Origin: Alcanivorax sp. DSM 26293
Lineage (GTDB): Bacteria; Pseudomonadota; Gammaproteobacteria; Pseudomonadales; Alcanivoracaceae
Reading direction: 5' to 3'
NCBI RefSeq assembly: GCF_900107995.1
Contig: NZ_FNUM01000001.1
Span: 124,001-188,000, forward strand
DNA: 64,000 nt
Positions 46,197 to 60,652 of the stretch are shown one piece after another. The first letter of the stretch is position 1, and the number at the start of each line of letters is the position of its first letter. The position numbers were made by a program, and so were the translations under genes. The notes below the pieces were generated by a model. That model ran no database searches. It had not been told where the DNA came from and was given only the letters and a program-made list of their open reading frames with translations.

Positions 46197-46210
46197 CCCC
46201 CCTCCTTCAA

Positions 46211-46375
46211 TGTAGGAGCGTCGCTGGCGGCGCGATCATAAAACGTCGAAAGAAAAGGCATTTGCTACAGAGGCCACAGAGCACACAGAGGTAAAACAGT
46301 TGATCTCTGTGGCCACTGCATTGAAATGCTTTTGATCCTGGCTTGGTGATCGCGCCGCCAGCGACGCTCCTACAG
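46211..46375. repeat. REP-like inverted pair, CGTCGCTGGCGGCGCG core
   Basis: TGTAGGAGCG plus TCGCTGGCGGCGCGATCA at 46211-46238 is mirrored at 46347-46375. Inside lies a second inverted repeat (CAGAGGCCACAGAG against CTCTGTGGCC). It shares its core with the copy at 26262. Confidence 0.85.
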
Positions 46376-46403
46376 ATCGATCTCGTTACCACAATGGAGC
46401 CTT

Positions 46404-46640
46404 ATGCCCATCATCGTCCCCTGGGAAGACCTGCCCCCGGACACCCTCACCAACCTGATCGAGGAATTCGTCACCCGTGACGGCACCGACTACGGTGACC
46501 AGGAGGTTGCCACTTCCACCAAGGTGGAACAGGTCCGCACTCAGCTAAAACAGCAGGAAGCCTTTATCGTATTTGATGAGGTGACGGAGAGTGTGTCGGT
46601 AATGGGGAAGGAACAGGCAAGAGAAGCAGTTAACAGTTGA
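46404..46640 (+). CDS. yheU: YheU family protein (UPF0270)
   Basis: A 78-residue protein. IVPWEDLPPDTLTNLIEEFVTRDGTDYG follows E. coli YheU ([28 protein letters not shown]) closely. Function unknown. Its last codons (AVNS) are written in the first units of a heptamer array that begins at 46627. Confidence 0.88.
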   Translation: MPIIVPWEDLPPDTLTNLIEEFVTRDGTDYGDQEVATSTKVEQVRTQLKQQEAFIVFDEVTESVSVMGKEQAREAVNS

Positions 46641-46791
46641 TAGTGGACAGTTGACAGCTGCGCGACTGAACCATCGTGGTTAAGTGAAACGTAAGAGGCC
46701 GCGCCCAAACCATGAACGCGCCCTCTTACGTTTCAGAATCTAGTGAGTTATTCCGCGACGCTGTCAACTTTCAACTGTCCACTGTCAACTG
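46627..46791. repeat. Inverted pair of heptamer arrays overlapping the yheU end
   Basis: The left arm AGTTAAC, AGTTGAT, AGTGGAC, AGTTGAC (46627-46654) and the right arm (46761-46791) read opposite ways. A separate 18-bp stem with one mismatch (46686-46735, ends GAAACGTAAGAGG) lies in the loop. The yheU stop is inside the left arm. Confidence 0.82.
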
Positions 46792-46795
46792 CCTT

Positions 46796-47224
46796 TCAAG
46801 CGATCGCCCCTTCCCGAGCCCACTCACAGCGCACTCTCAACGGCGCCTCGGAAGGCTCATGGCAGACCTCAGCGCTGTCCCAGACGAAGGTATGAAAGCC
46901 GGACAGCTCGGTTTCAAGGTGTACCACGGCATTGACCCAGTACATGTTCTTGAGCAGGGATTCGAACTTGGCGATCCAGTGTTCCCACTCATACTCCACC
47001 GCCCGGTAGGACATTCCAAAATGGATCACCTGGGTCTGGAAGGTGCCCCCCATCAGATCGTCGCCGGGTACAGAGAACATTTCCCGGCACAAGAAGGGCC
47101 ATTCATCCGCCTGGGGAAGTTGCCGGACCGCCCGGCGGTTGTGAAAACAGTGCGCCTTGCGCTCCTGGATAGAGCCAAACGGCAGATGTTTGATACACCC
47201 GTAGACAATGGATTCGTTATCCAA
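46796..47224 (-). CDS. Hypothetical protein with TTG start
   Basis: A 142-residue cytoplasmic protein with no membrane segment (GTFQTQVIHFGMSYRAVEYEWEHWIAKFESLL, AVVHLETELSGFHTFVWDSAEV). I recognise no characterised family. The product begins MDNESIVYG at a TTG codon (47224) with GGGGTG a few bases upstream; no in-frame ATG is suitable nearby. It lies between the heptamer unit and the lytic transglycosylase gene. Confidence 0.65.
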   Translation of the reverse strand: MDNESIVYGCIKHLPFGSIQERKAHCFHNRRAVRQLPQADEWPFLCREMFSVPGDDLMGGTFQTQVIHFGMSYRAVEYEWEHWIAKFESLLKNMYWVNAVVHLETELSGFHTFVWDSAEVCHEPSEAPLRVRCEWAREGAIA

Positions 47225-47420
47225 GAAAACACCCCGAGAATCAGCTAACAGCCACAGGCGTCTAGCTTACAAGGACAAGCACCCCAAAATACAGGGACAG
47301 GCTTCCAAGTTTGCGCGGACAAATGGCCCATCACCCCTGTCCCTTGCCCAGGAAGCCCCACTTGAGAAGCAAGCAACGCTTCAACAGCAAAAACGCTTGT
47401 TCCGATTTAACCGGGCGCAG

Positions 47421-50386
<2,966 letters not shown>

Positions 50387-50506
50387 TCATTAATTGAAGG
50401 CAAAGACGTCCTAGAATTTCGAAATGCTTGGCCGAAAGATCCGCGCGAGCCGATCTCCGCCAAAAAAACGGCGAAAATCGCCACCGCAATTTCCGCCCTA
50501 CGATTC

Positions 50507-50533
50507 TATAGGAGCCCATGCTTGCATGGCGAT
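50507..50533. repeat. REP-like element, CCATGCTTGCATGG core, single copy
   Basis: TATAGGAGC followed by CCATGCTTGCATGGCGATC. It has no mirror arm; a heptamer pair follows at 50553. Confidence 0.75.
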
Positions 50534-50552
50534 CAAGATCAGTTTCTGAGGT

Positions 50553-50641
50553 GCGAGTTTCGAGTTCCGAAAACCTTACAACCATCGCATTTTCGATTTA
50601 GGTTTTGCCTTTCGAAACTCGTTACTCGTCACTCGCAACTA
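50553..50641. repeat. Inverted pair of heptamer arrays (GAGTTNC type)
   Basis: Left arm GCGAGTT, TCGAGTT, CCGAAAA (50553-50573); right arm (50607-50641) with GAAACTC, GTTACTC, GTCACTC, GCAACTA in the other direction. Same unit type as at 43770. It fills the zipA-ligA spacer. Confidence 0.75.
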
Positions 50642-50687
50642 GTTCGGCGATCTGCGCCCTACGTTTTGATCTTACTCGTAGCTGCCT

Positions 50688-51632
50688 TTAAGCACTCGGC
50701 ACCCGCTGACGGCGCTCGAATTCCTGCACCCGCTGACGCAGGTGTTCCATGGTCTGCGGCGTCAGTACGCTGTGCTGTTCGTCCTTCAGGTCGCCCTCCA
50801 ACTCACTGGCCAGGCGGCGGCAGATGGACAGCATCTTGTCCAGCGCCCCCAGGGCATCCGTCGGCCCGGGCAGTTTCAGGAAGAAGGTCACACCGGCAAA
50901 GGTCTTCTCTTCCATGGTGTCCAGGTCGAAGGTGCCCGGCTCCACCGCATTGGCCATGGAGAACTGCAACTCGTCACGGCCGTCCAGGCTCACATGGCGA
51001 TGGAAGATGTTCATCTGCCCATAGCGCAAACCGGATTCCAGCAACAGTCGCAGCAGGTCGTTACCGGCAAACGGCGCACCACGCTGGGCAATCAGGTGAA
51101 CCACGATCACTTCCAGCACCGGCTGGGGTTCGCGGTGACGTTCCGGTTTTCTCTCCGGCTTTCTTTCCGGTTTCTGTTCCACCACTTTCGTTTCCACCGG
51201 TCGCGACTCCACCGCCGGTTTGGCCGGTTCACGGGGAGGCTCCGGCTGTCGCTCCGGTTCGCGGTATTGCGGGGCCGGGGCCTGATCCGCCGGTGCCGGC
51301 TCAGGCTCCCGGTCGCCGTCAAACAGACTTTGCTGCTCAGCGGTGGCGGGCGGATTCACCTCTTCATCCGGCTCCATCATGGTGGGCGGAGCATCCTCCG
51401 ACTGACGGGATTCCATTTCCATGGCCCGGCGTACCACCCGGGCAGTGCCAATCAGCTCCGGGTTATAGTCGTCCTTCTCGGCGTCTTCTTCCTGGGCATC
51501 CCGATAACGTGGGTCAATACGCATACGCAATCTGCCCTGCCGTTCCCTGATCATGCGGCGAACGCCGTCGGCCAGGATCAACAGGATCAGAATAACCAGA
51601 ATGCCAATCAGTGTTTCCAGATTCAGGCCCAT
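50688..51632 (-). CDS. zipA: Cell division protein ZipA
   Basis: A 314-residue divisome protein. The N-terminal membrane helix (residues about 5-22, LETLIGILVILILLIL) is followed by a charged linker rich in Pro, Glu and Arg (about 30-170) and the FtsZ-binding domain (about 175-305, LIAQRGAPFAGNDLLRLLLESGLRYGQMNIFHRH, FFLKLPGPTDALGALDKML). It ties FtsZ to the inner membrane. The smc, zipA, ligA order is common in gammaproteobacteria. Start ATG at 51632. Confidence 0.95.
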   Translation of the reverse strand: MGLNLETLIGILVILILLILADGVRRMIRERQGRLRMRIDPRYRDAQEEDAEKDDYNPELIGTARVVRRAMEMESRQSEDAPPTMMEPDEEVNPPATAEQQSLFDGDREPEPAPADQAPAPQYREPERQPEPPREPAKPAVESRPVETKVVEQKPERKPERKPERHREPQPVLEVIVVHLIAQRGAPFAGNDLLRLLLESGLRYGQMNIFHRHVSLDGRDELQFSMANAVEPGTFDLDTMEEKTFAGVTFFLKLPGPTDALGALDKMLSICRRLASELEGDLKDEQHSVLTPQTMEHLRQRVQEFERRQRVPSA

Positions 51633-51690
51633 TGCCTCATCTTCCTTGCTTGCGCTGAAGTGCCACCATTACGGACAGCACCGGATTGCC

Positions 51691-54600
51691 TTACATGGCC
51701 GCCATTTCGGCAGCTTCTTCCACATCGACCGACACCAGACGGGACACACCAGGCTCATGCATGGTGACCCCCATCAGGGTAGCAGCCATCTCCATCGCAA
51801 TCTTGTTATGAGTAATGTAGATGAATTGTACTTTTGCGGACATTTCCGACACCAGGTTACAGAAACGCCCCACGTTCGCATCATCCAGCGGCGCGTCCAC
51901 CTCATCGAGCAGACAGAACGGCGCCGGGTTGAGCTGGAAGATACTGAATACCAGGGACAACGCAGTCAGTGCCTTCTCCCCCCCTGACAACAGGTGAATG
52001 GTGCTGTTCCGTTTGCCCGGGGGCCGCGCCATGATCGTCACACCGGTATCCAGCAGGTCGTCGCCGGTGAGCTCCAGGTAGGCGTGACCGCCACCGAACA
52101 CCTTGGGGAACAGTTCCTGCAGGCCGCGGTTGATGCGGTCGAAGTATTCCTTGAAGCGCGCCCGGGTTTCCCGGTCGATCTTGCGAATGGCGTTTTCCAG
52201 AGTGTTGAGCGCGTCTTCCAGATCGCCGTTCTGGCTGTCCAGGTAGTTCTTGCGCTCGGACTGCTGCTGGTATTCGTCGATGGCCGCCAGGTTGATCTGT
52301 CCCAGCCGTGAAATCCGCTGGCCGATCATGTCCATTTCCCGGGCCCATTCCTGCTCGTTGGCGTCCTCGGGCAGGTTTTCCAGCACGGTGTCCAGATCGA
52401 AGTTGTGCTCACCCAGCTGCTCGGCCACGGTCTGCCGGCGGGTGGTCAGGTCCTGCCACTGCATCCGCTTCTGGTCCATGGTGCTGCGGATTTCCTGGGC
52501 CTGGCGCTCGAACTGGCCGCGCTGACCTTCCAGATTGCGCATCTCGTGATCCACCGCTTCCAGTTCGCGGCGGGCCTCGGTGAGCTTGTGCTCCGCTTCC
52601 AGGCGTACTTCCAGCTTTTCTTCCAGCTGCATCTGCAGCTCGGTGCCCGGCTCGTCCCCCTCATTGGTCTGCTCCTCCAGCAGCGCCTTGCGTTCGGCCA
52701 GGGCCTGCACCTGGGATTCCAGACGGCTCAGATTCTGGCGCAGGGAATCTGCCTGGGTACGGGCGCCCTGCACTTCCATGGCCAGATGGTGGGACTGGTC
52801 GCGGTCATGGCGGGCCTTCTGGCGGGCCTCATCAAGACGCAGCCGCAGCTCGTCGCGGCGGGACAGCAGCGCTTCGCGCTGGCCGCTGTCGGCCTCCATG
52901 GCGTCCAGCGCTTCCGCCAGCACCGCCCGGGCCTCTTTCATCTGTTCCTGTTCCTGGGCGTGCTGCTCGTTGGTTTCTTCCAGTTCGCGGCCCAGACGCT
53001 CGCGGCGCATAGTGATCTGTTCCAGGCGCACCTGACGGGCGCTGACCTGGGCATTGATCTCGCCCAGCTCCCGGTTGATACGGCTGGCCTGACGCTGAAC
53101 CTCTTCGCGTTCTTCCTCCAGCTCGCCGATCTGCTCCCGGGTGCTTTCCAGTTGTTCTTTCAGGTCGTCCACGGTGGCCTGCAGGGTCTCGATCTCACCC
53201 TCCAGTTGCTCCAGCTCCCGACGGCGCTCGAGAATGCCCGCTTCCTGATCTTCCTCTTTGGCCACTTTCAGCCAGTCCGGGCCGAGACAGATCCCGTCAC
53301 GGGTGACCACGGATTCATGGGCGTCCAGCTGGCCACGCAGGGCCAGCGCCCCGTTCAGGTCATCGGCCACGTAAACGCCGGCCAGCAGGCCTTCCGGCAC
53401 CTGGCCTTGGACGTGATCACGAAGCAGTTTGCCCTTGTTACCAGCGCCTTTCACCGAGGCCGGGCTGAACAGGGCCAGGCGGCCATGGGAAAGGTCCCCC
53501 AGCCAATCGCTGACCTGGTCGAACCCGCTGATGGCCACCGCCTGAATGCTGTCGCCCAGCACCGCTTCCAGGGCCTTTTCCCAGCCCTCATCCACCTGCA
53601 CCTGGTCCGCCAGGCGCGGCTCTGCGTCCAGTTCGTGGCGGTTGAGCCAGTCGCTCACAGCGCCATCGTCGCCCATGGCGGCCTTCTGCAGGGCCTCCAG
53701 CGAGGTGCGGCGACCCTTCAGGGTCTGCAGCTTCTCGCGGGCTTCGTCCAGTTGCCGGCCCCGGTCGCCGTTTTCCCGGCGCATGCGGTTGATGTCTTCC
53801 TGCAGGGATTCGCTGCGCAGTTCGTTTTCTTCCGACTGGCCACGATACTGTTCCACCTGCTCTTCAAGCTGACGCATTTCCTGGGCCAGCGGGCCGGAAT
53901 CCAGGGATTCCTGTTCTTTTCTGAGGCGCTCAATACGCTCTTTCAGGCGATCCTGGGATTTCTCAAGGTGCTGAATCCGGGACTGCTCCACTTCCGCCTG
54001 GCGGCGGGATTCCCCGGACTTGCCGTTGAACTCCTCCCACTCCTGCTGCCAGTTCTGCATGGCTTCTTCCGCCAGGGCCAGGGCTTCAGCGGAGGCTTCC
54101 TGCTGCTCGCTGATCAGCTCCAGCTCTGGCTCACGCTCGGCGAGGATGGCATCCAGCTCCGCCACCTTCTCGCTGTCCACGCGCAGATGCTCATCGGATT
54201 CCTGCCAGCTGGCCTTGATCTGGTCCAGCTCTTCATAGAGCTGCTGCTTGCGTTCGCGCTGGTGCTGAATGCTCTGCTCCAGACGGGCCACTTCCGCGCC
54301 CAGGGCGTAAAAGTGCTGCTGCACCTGGTTGAAATGTTCCTGCACCTCGTGGTGCTTCTCGCGCAGGCGCTCCACCTCCGCATCCACGTGACGCTGCTCG
54401 GCCACCTTGGCTTCCATGGACACATCCAGCTCGCCGATCACGAAGTCGAGCTGCTTGACCTGACTATCCAGGCCTTTCCAGCGCAGGGCCTTGAGCTGGG
54501 CGCCCTTGAGGCGCTCCTCTTCCTTGTACTGCTTGTACTTTTCCGCGGCGCTGGCCTGGCGGCTGAGGCGCTCCAGCTGGCGCTCCAGCTCGTCACGGAT

Positions 54601-55188
54601 ATCGGTGAGGCGCTCCAGGTTTTCCCGGGTGCGGCGGATGCGGTTCTCGGTCTCGCGGCGGCGGGCCTTGTACTTGGAGATCCCCGCCGCTTCCTCGATG
54701 TAGACCCGCAGCTCTTCCGGCTTGGCCTCGATCAGTCGGGAAATCATCCCCTGCTCGATGATGGCGTAGCTGCGCGGCCCCAGGCCGGTGCCCAGGAAGA
54801 TGTCGGAAATGTCCTTGCGGCGGCACTTGGTGCCGTTGAGGAAATAGTTGGACTGGCCGTCACGGGTCACCTGCCGCTTCACCGAGATTTCGTTGAACTT
54901 GCCGTATTCGCCGGTAACGGTGGCGTCGGAGTTGTCGAAAATCAGCTCGATGGAGGCCTGGGCCACGGGCTTGCGGGCATTGGAGCCATTGAAGATCACG
55001 TCTGCCATGGACTCGCCACGCAGGTGCTTGGCGGAGGACTCCCCCATCACCCAGCGGACCGCATCAATGATATTGGACTTCCCACACCCGTTGGGCCCCA
55101 CCACGGCGGTGAGATTCTCCGGGAAATTGGTGGTGGTAGGGTCCACAAAGGATTTGAACCCGGCCAGTTTTATGGATTTCAGTCGCAT
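51691..55188 (-). CDS. smc: Chromosome segregation protein SMC
   Basis: A 1165-residue SMC ATPase. Walker A is GPNGCGKSNIIDAVRW (residues about 31-46). Two long coiled coils (about 165-500 and 660-1000) flank a hinge (about 510-650). The signature LLSGGEKALTALSLVF and Walker B PFCLLDEVDAPLDD lie at the C-terminus. It organises and segregates the chromosome with ScpA/ScpB. Gammaproteobacteria mostly carry either SMC or MukB; this organism has SMC, as pseudomonads do. A 9-bp hairpin (55226-55246) lies in its leader. Confidence 0.97.
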   Translation of the reverse strand: MRLKSIKLAGFKSFVDPTTTNFPENLTAVVGPNGCGKSNIIDAVRWVMGESSAKHLRGESMADVIFNGSNARKPVAQASIELIFDNSDATVTGEYGKFNEISVKRQVTRDGQSNYFLNGTKCRRKDISDIFLGTGLGPRSYAIIEQGMISRLIEAKPEELRVYIEEAAGISKYKARRRETENRIRRTRENLERLTDIRDELERQLERLSRQASAAEKYKQYKEEERLKGAQLKALRWKGLDSQVKQLDFVIGELDVSMEAKVAEQRHVDAEVERLREKHHEVQEHFNQVQQHFYALGAEVARLEQSIQHQRERKQQLYEELDQIKASWQESDEHLRVDSEKVAELDAILAEREPELELISEQQEASAEALALAEEAMQNWQQEWEEFNGKSGESRRQAEVEQSRIQHLEKSQDRLKERIERLRKEQESLDSGPLAQEMRQLEEQVEQYRGQSEENELRSESLQEDINRMRRENGDRGRQLDEAREKLQTLKGRRTSLEALQKAAMGDDGAVSDWLNRHELDAEPRLADQVQVDEGWEKALEAVLGDSIQAVAISGFDQVSDWLGDLSHGRLALFSPASVKGAGNKGKLLRDHVQGQVPEGLLAGVYVADDLNGALALRGQLDAHESVVTRDGICLGPDWLKVAKEEDQEAGILERRRELEQLEGEIETLQATVDDLKEQLESTREQIGELEEEREEVQRQASRINRELGEINAQVSARQVRLEQITMRRERLGRELEETNEQHAQEQEQMKEARAVLAEALDAMEADSGQREALLSRRDELRLRLDEARQKARHDRDQSHHLAMEVQGARTQADSLRQNLSRLESQVQALAERKALLEEQTNEGDEPGTELQMQLEEKLEVRLEAEHKLTEARRELEAVDHEMRNLEGQRGQFERQAQEIRSTMDQKRMQWQDLTTRRQTVAEQLGEHNFDLDTVLENLPEDANEQEWAREMDMIGQRISRLGQINLAAIDEYQQQSERKNYLDSQNGDLEDALNTLENAIRKIDRETRARFKEYFDRINRGLQELFPKVFGGGHAYLELTGDDLLDTGVTIMARPPGKRNSTIHLLSGGEKALTALSLVFSIFQLNPAPFCLLDEVDAPLDDANVGRFCNLVSEMSAKVQFIYITHNKIAMEMAATLMGVTMHEPGVSRLVSVDVEEAAEMAAM

Positions 55189-55673
55189 AGTGTCTGCTTA
55201 ACTCGGGCCAACAGGCCAAAAATTGGGCGAAAACAAGGTTTTCGCCGCCCCCTGAAGCGATTACGGCGCACCGTGGGCATTAAAAGGGGTAAGTCTAGCG
55301 ACAACCCGGGCTGAATTCATCAGCCGCAACGCCCCGTTTACAATAAGGCCAAGAATGCCGGGCCCCTGCGGGCGCCATAGTCACATGGCGATTGTGCCGT
55401 CGGCGGGCGGTTCGCCATGCAAGCATGGGCTCCTGCAAAGCCGGGGGCCAATTGAAAACAACTGAAAAAGCCTGGCCCGGTTCACACGCTCTGCCCAACC
55501 CTTTCGCCAAAGCCACCGTTGGAGCCTGGAAACGGGGCCTGCCCGGCCCTCATAGCCCTTCGCCTTGCAAGCAAGGCTCCAACGGCTTTGCGACGAGGGC
55601 TTCCCCGCAGGGCTTTCCCTTTTTGCGTTCTGCTTGTAGCTTGTAGCTGCTTTCTCACAGCCAAGGATTTGCC
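55189..55673. other. smc-cysZ divergent spacer with hairpin and repeats
   Basis: 485 bp without a gene. It holds a perfect 9-bp hairpin GGCGAAAAC / GTTTTCGCC at 55226-55246 near the smc start, a single REP-like copy at 55409-55438 (CATGCAAGCATG core), a second REP-like pair at 55518-55593 (right arm core CCTTGCAAGCAAGG), and a short heptamer array GCTTGTA, GCTTGTA at 55632-55645. The promoters of smc and cysZ must be here, but I cannot place them. Confidence 0.6.
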
Positions 55674-56459
55674 GTGTCTCAAGTTGCCGATGCCATCAGC
55701 TACCTCAAACGCAGTGTCACCCTGGCGAAAAGCCGGGAATTGCGTCTGTATGTGGTCATTCCCCTGATCTTCAACATCGTTGTCTTTGGTGGCCTCTACT
55801 GGGCCAGCGGCAGCTGGATCGCCGGCTGGATCGCCTCGGCCACGGCAGACTGGGCGCTGACCGGCTCGTTGAGCTTCCTCAATGAAGCCCTGCACTTTCT
55901 TATCGACGCGGCCATTATTCTGGTCTGGATCCTGCTGCTGGCCCTGTTTGCCAGTGTCTTTTCCATCGGCGTACAGCTGATAGCGGCGCCCTTCATGGGC
56001 TTCCTGGCGGAGAAAGTGGATATCCAGACCACCGGCAAGCCCATGCCCGACGAATCCATCGCCGCCATGGTCCTGCGGACTTTCAAGCGGGAACTGCGCA
56101 AAACCTGGTACTGGCTGTGGCGGGCGCTGCTGATCCTGTTTGTGGTGATGGTGGTCTACTTCATCCCGGTGGTGAACGTGTTCGCCTCGGTGATCTGGTT
56201 CCTGTGGTCCGGCTGGCTGCTGGCCATGCAGTACATCGACTTCGGCGCCGATAACCGCCAGGTACCCTTTGAGGTCATGCTGGAGCGCCTGAAAACCAAA
56301 CGCTGGCTGGTCCTCACCTTCGGCGCCGTGGTCATGGGCCTGACCATGCTGCCGCTGGTGAACCTGTTCATCATGCCGGTGGCAGTGATTGCGGGGACAT
56401 TGATCTGGGTGGAGGAGCTAGCGCCGCAGAGCTCCGAACCCTCCACGAAGCCGCTGTAG
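55674..56459 (+). CDS. cysZ: Sulfate transporter CysZ
   Basis: A 261-residue membrane protein of the EI24/CysZ family. The N-terminus has SYLKRSVTLAKSRELRLYVVIPLIFN, followed by about six hydrophobic segments and IVVFGGLYW, the typical CysZ pattern. CysZ takes up sulfate for cysteine synthesis. The GTG start at 55674 has AAGGA seven bases upstream. In E. coli cysZ also neighbours zipA and ligA. Its 3' end runs into a REP-like element. Confidence 0.9.
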   Translation: MSQVADAISYLKRSVTLAKSRELRLYVVIPLIFNIVVFGGLYWASGSWIAGWIASATADWALTGSLSFLNEALHFLIDAAIILVWILLLALFASVFSIGVQLIAAPFMGFLAEKVDIQTTGKPMPDESIAAMVLRTFKRELRKTWYWLWRALLILFVVMVVYFIPVVNVFASVIWFLWSGWLLAMQYIDFGADNRQVPFEVMLERLKTKRWLVLTFGAVVMGLTMLPLVNLFIMPVAVIAGTLIWVEELAPQSSEPSTKPL

Positions 56460-56680
56460 GAACGTAACGGAGCGGAGTAACGCACGCAGGGCGGCCCCGA
56501 AGGGGTGAGCGAAGCGAATAACGCCTCTCGAGGCGCGAATCCGAGCCCTGGCGAGGAAACGGCGCGACGAAAAACCTGGTCTCTCTAGATAGACCTGTCA
56601 CGGGGTGATATTCCTGATCACCCTGCGGGCGATTTCCTTGCTGCGCAAGGTTCGCGCCTCGAGAGGCGCTCCTACAGCGG
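56451..56680. repeat. 230-bp repeat element A, downstream of uvrB
   Basis: Ends CCGCTGTAGG and its inverted complement CCTACAGCGG. The left half has GGAGCGGAGTAACGCACG, CCCCGAAGGGGTGAGCGAAG and CGAATAACGCC. The right half carries GCGCCTCGAGAGGCGCTCC. The left half matches the element at 58843 on the other side of uvrB. It overlaps the last codons of cysZ. Confidence 0.8.
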
Positions 56681-56693
56681 CCTTGTAGAAACG

Positions 56694-58712
<2,019 letters not shown>

Positions 58713-58842
58713 GAAGATATCCTGGTGGCCACCCTCCTGAGCAAGGAAGGCAGCAAAATCATGGTTTCAAAATCGGGACACAGTGTAGCAGAGCCGGCGT
58801 GAATGCGCGGCAGAACAACAACGCCAGAAACACCGGATTCCC

Positions 58843-59056
58843 CTGTAGGAACGGAGCGTAGCGGAGTAACGCACGTAGTTCTGTGCGGCCCGAAGGGTGA
58901 GCGTAGCGAATAATTCTTCTCGAGGGACGAAGCACGCGCAGCGCGAAACGCCCAAAGGGCGAAGGTTTTGGATGATGGCAGAGTGTCCGGCCGGTATTCA
59001 CCTGGCCTGAAAGGCCCTGCGCAGATTCGTCCCCTGGAAGGGAACTCCTACAGCGG
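58843..59056. repeat. 214-bp repeat element B, upstream of uvrB
   Basis: Starts CTGTAGGAACGGAGCGTAGC and GGAGTAACGCACG, shares GCGGCCCGAAGGG, GTGAGCG and GCGAATAA with element A at 56451, and ends CTCCTACAGCGG. The middle and right parts differ. It lies between uvrB and the aminotransferase and overlaps no gene. Confidence 0.78.
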
Positions 59057-59210
59057 CTTGTAGAGAGCTTGTCCGGCCCTGATTGAGCCCCTCCACACTC
59101 ACCAGGCTCACAGGAAACACGGGACATTTCAGCCCTGACCCGCTAAAATGCCTCCCCCTTTCTGCGCCAAAAGCGCAGCCAATACGACTCTTTAGACGAA
59201 TGAGGAGTGC

Positions 59211-60401
59211 ATGTCCGATATCAGCCTTTCCGACCGCGTACAACGCATCAAGCCGTCTCCTACCCTGGCCATTACCGCCAAAGCCGGTGAACTTCGTGCT
59301 CAGGGAAAAGACATTATTGGGCTGGGTGCCGGTGAGCCGGATTTCGATACCCCGGATCATATCAAACACGCCGCCATTGAAGCGATCAATGCCGGCAAGA
59401 CCAAATATACCCCGGTAGACGGCACTCCCGGCCTGAAAAAGGCCATCATCGACAAGTTCAAGCGTGACAACAGCCTAGACTACGAGCCCAACCAGATCCT
59501 GGTCTCCAGCGGCGGCAAGCAGTCCTTCTTCAACATGGCCCTGGCCCTGCTGAACGACGGCGACGAAGCCATCATTCCTGCCCCCTACTGGGTGAGCTAC
59601 CCGGATATGGTGCTTGTTGCCGGCGGTGTCCCCAAGGTCATCGAAACCGACGTAAACAGCCGTTTCAAGATCACCCCGGAACAGCTGGAAGCGGCCATCA
59701 CGCCGAAAACCCGCCTGTTCGTGATCAACAGCCCGTCCAACCCTTCCGGCATGGCGTACTCCATTGAAGAGCTGGCGGCCCTGGGTGACGTGTTGAAGAA
59801 GCACCCGGACATCATCGTCGCCACCGATGACATGTACGAGCACATCCTGTGGACCGGCAAACCCTTCGTGAACATCGTCAACGCGTGTCCGGAGCTGTAC
59901 GACCGCACCGTGGTCATGAACGGCGTCTCCAAGGCCTATTCCATGACCGGCTGGCGGATCGGCTATGCCGGCGGCCCGCAGAAGCTGATCGCGGCCATGA
60001 AAAAGGTGCAGTCCCAGTCCACCTCCAACCCGGCCTCCATCAGCCAGGCAGCGGCAGAAGCCGCACTGGCCGGCGATCAGGGCTGTGTGGACGAGATGGT
60101 CAAAGCGTTCAAGGAGCGCCACGACTACCTGACCGCGGCACTGGACGCCCTGCCCGGCGTGAAATGCGCCCAGGGTGACGGCACCTTCTATGCCTTCCCG
60201 GACTTCTCCGAAGCCATCGCCAACCTGGATGGCGTGGAATCCGATACCGATCTGGCCGCCCTGCTGCTGGAAACCGCCGAAGTGGCCCTGGTCCCCGGTT
60301 CCGCTTTCGGCGCCCCGGGCTGCATGCGCCTGTCCTTCGCCGTCGGCATGGACACCCTGAAAGAAGCCATGCGTCGCATTGAGCAAGCATTGGCTAAATA
60401 A
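59211..60401 (+). CDS. Aspartate aminotransferase (class I, type Ib)
   Basis: A 396-residue PLP enzyme. The PLP lysine is K241 in GVSKAYSMTGWRIGYAGG; the substrate-binding start IIGLGAGEPDFDTPDHIK and SPSNPSGMAYS are typical of the Ib group used by Pseudomonas and Thermus. It interconverts aspartate/2-oxoglutarate and oxaloacetate/glutamate. A strong hairpin (60414-60440) follows. The uvrB, aspartate aminotransferase, tRNA-Asn order is the same as near the Pseudomonas O-antigen locus. Confidence 0.9.
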   Translation: MSDISLSDRVQRIKPSPTLAITAKAGELRAQGKDIIGLGAGEPDFDTPDHIKHAAIEAINAGKTKYTPVDGTPGLKKAIIDKFKRDNSLDYEPNQILVSSGGKQSFFNMALALLNDGDEAIIPAPYWVSYPDMVLVAGGVPKVIETDVNSRFKITPEQLEAAITPKTRLFVINSPSNPSGMAYSIEELAALGDVLKKHPDIIVATDDMYEHILWTGKPFVNIVNACPELYDRTVVMNGVSKAYSMTGWRIGYAGGPQKLIAAMKKVQSQSTSNPASISQAAAEAALAGDQGCVDEMVKAFKERHDYLTAALDALPGVKCAQGDGTFYAFPDFSEAIANLDGVESDTDLAALLLETAEVALVPGSAFGAPGCMRLSFAVGMDTLKEAMRRIEQALAK

Positions 60402-60413
60402 GCAACAAACGCG

Positions 60414-60440
60414 CTCCCGGGGTGTTGACGACCCCGGGAG
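60414..60440 (+). terminator. Hairpin after the aminotransferase gene
   Basis: Perfect 10-bp stem CTCCCGGGGT / ACCCCGGGAG with a seven-base loop, 12 bp after the stop. No T-run follows, so termination may be weak. Its right half overlaps the tRNA-Asn promoter (-35 at 60425), so read-through and initiation could interfere. Confidence 0.55.
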
Positions 60441-60453
60441 GCGTCACTAATAT
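60425..60453 (+). promoter_or_regulatory. Sigma-70 promoter of tRNA-Asn
   Basis: TTGACG (60425-60430), a 17-bp spacer and TAATAT (60448-60453), followed by the GC-rich discriminator ACGCGCC and the tRNA 16 bp later. The near-consensus elements and discriminator fit a stable-RNA promoter. Confidence 0.8.
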
Positions 60454-60469
60454 ACGCGCCTCAAGACAT

Positions 60470-60545
60470 TCCGCCTTAGCTCAGTTGGTAGAGCAAATGA
60501 CTGTTAATCATTGGGTCGCTGGTTCGAGCCCAGCAGGCGGAGCCA
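60470..60545 (+). tRNA. tRNA-Asn (GTT)
   Basis: A 76-nt tRNA with encoded CCA. The acceptor stem TCCGCCT pairs with AGGCGGA; the anticodon loop CTGTTAA gives GTT. Good terminator 6 bp later. tRNA-Asn at the border of a polysaccharide locus is a known pseudomonad arrangement and a common integration target. Confidence 0.97.
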
Positions 60546-60550
60546 AATAG

Positions 60551-60585
60551 AAAGGGCCTACCCATCGGGTAGGCCCTTTTTCTTT
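60551..60585 (+). terminator. Terminator of tRNA-Asn
   Basis: A perfect 13-bp stem (60551-60563 with 60567-60579) with a three-base loop and a T-run (TTTTTCTTT). Confidence 0.93.
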
Positions 60586-60652
60586 GCCCAATAATTGGTC
60601 TCCCTGCCGACGCCAACGAACGCAAACCACTCCCCCCCAAACTTCGAGAAGG

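Noticed and set aside
52405..55314. 969-codon plus-strand frame opposite smc
   Set aside because: It mirrors smc for its full length. SMC has intact Walker A, signature and Walker B motifs; the opposite frame is Leu/His/Gln-rich, low-complexity and has no family match. Long antisense frames are common in GC-rich DNA.
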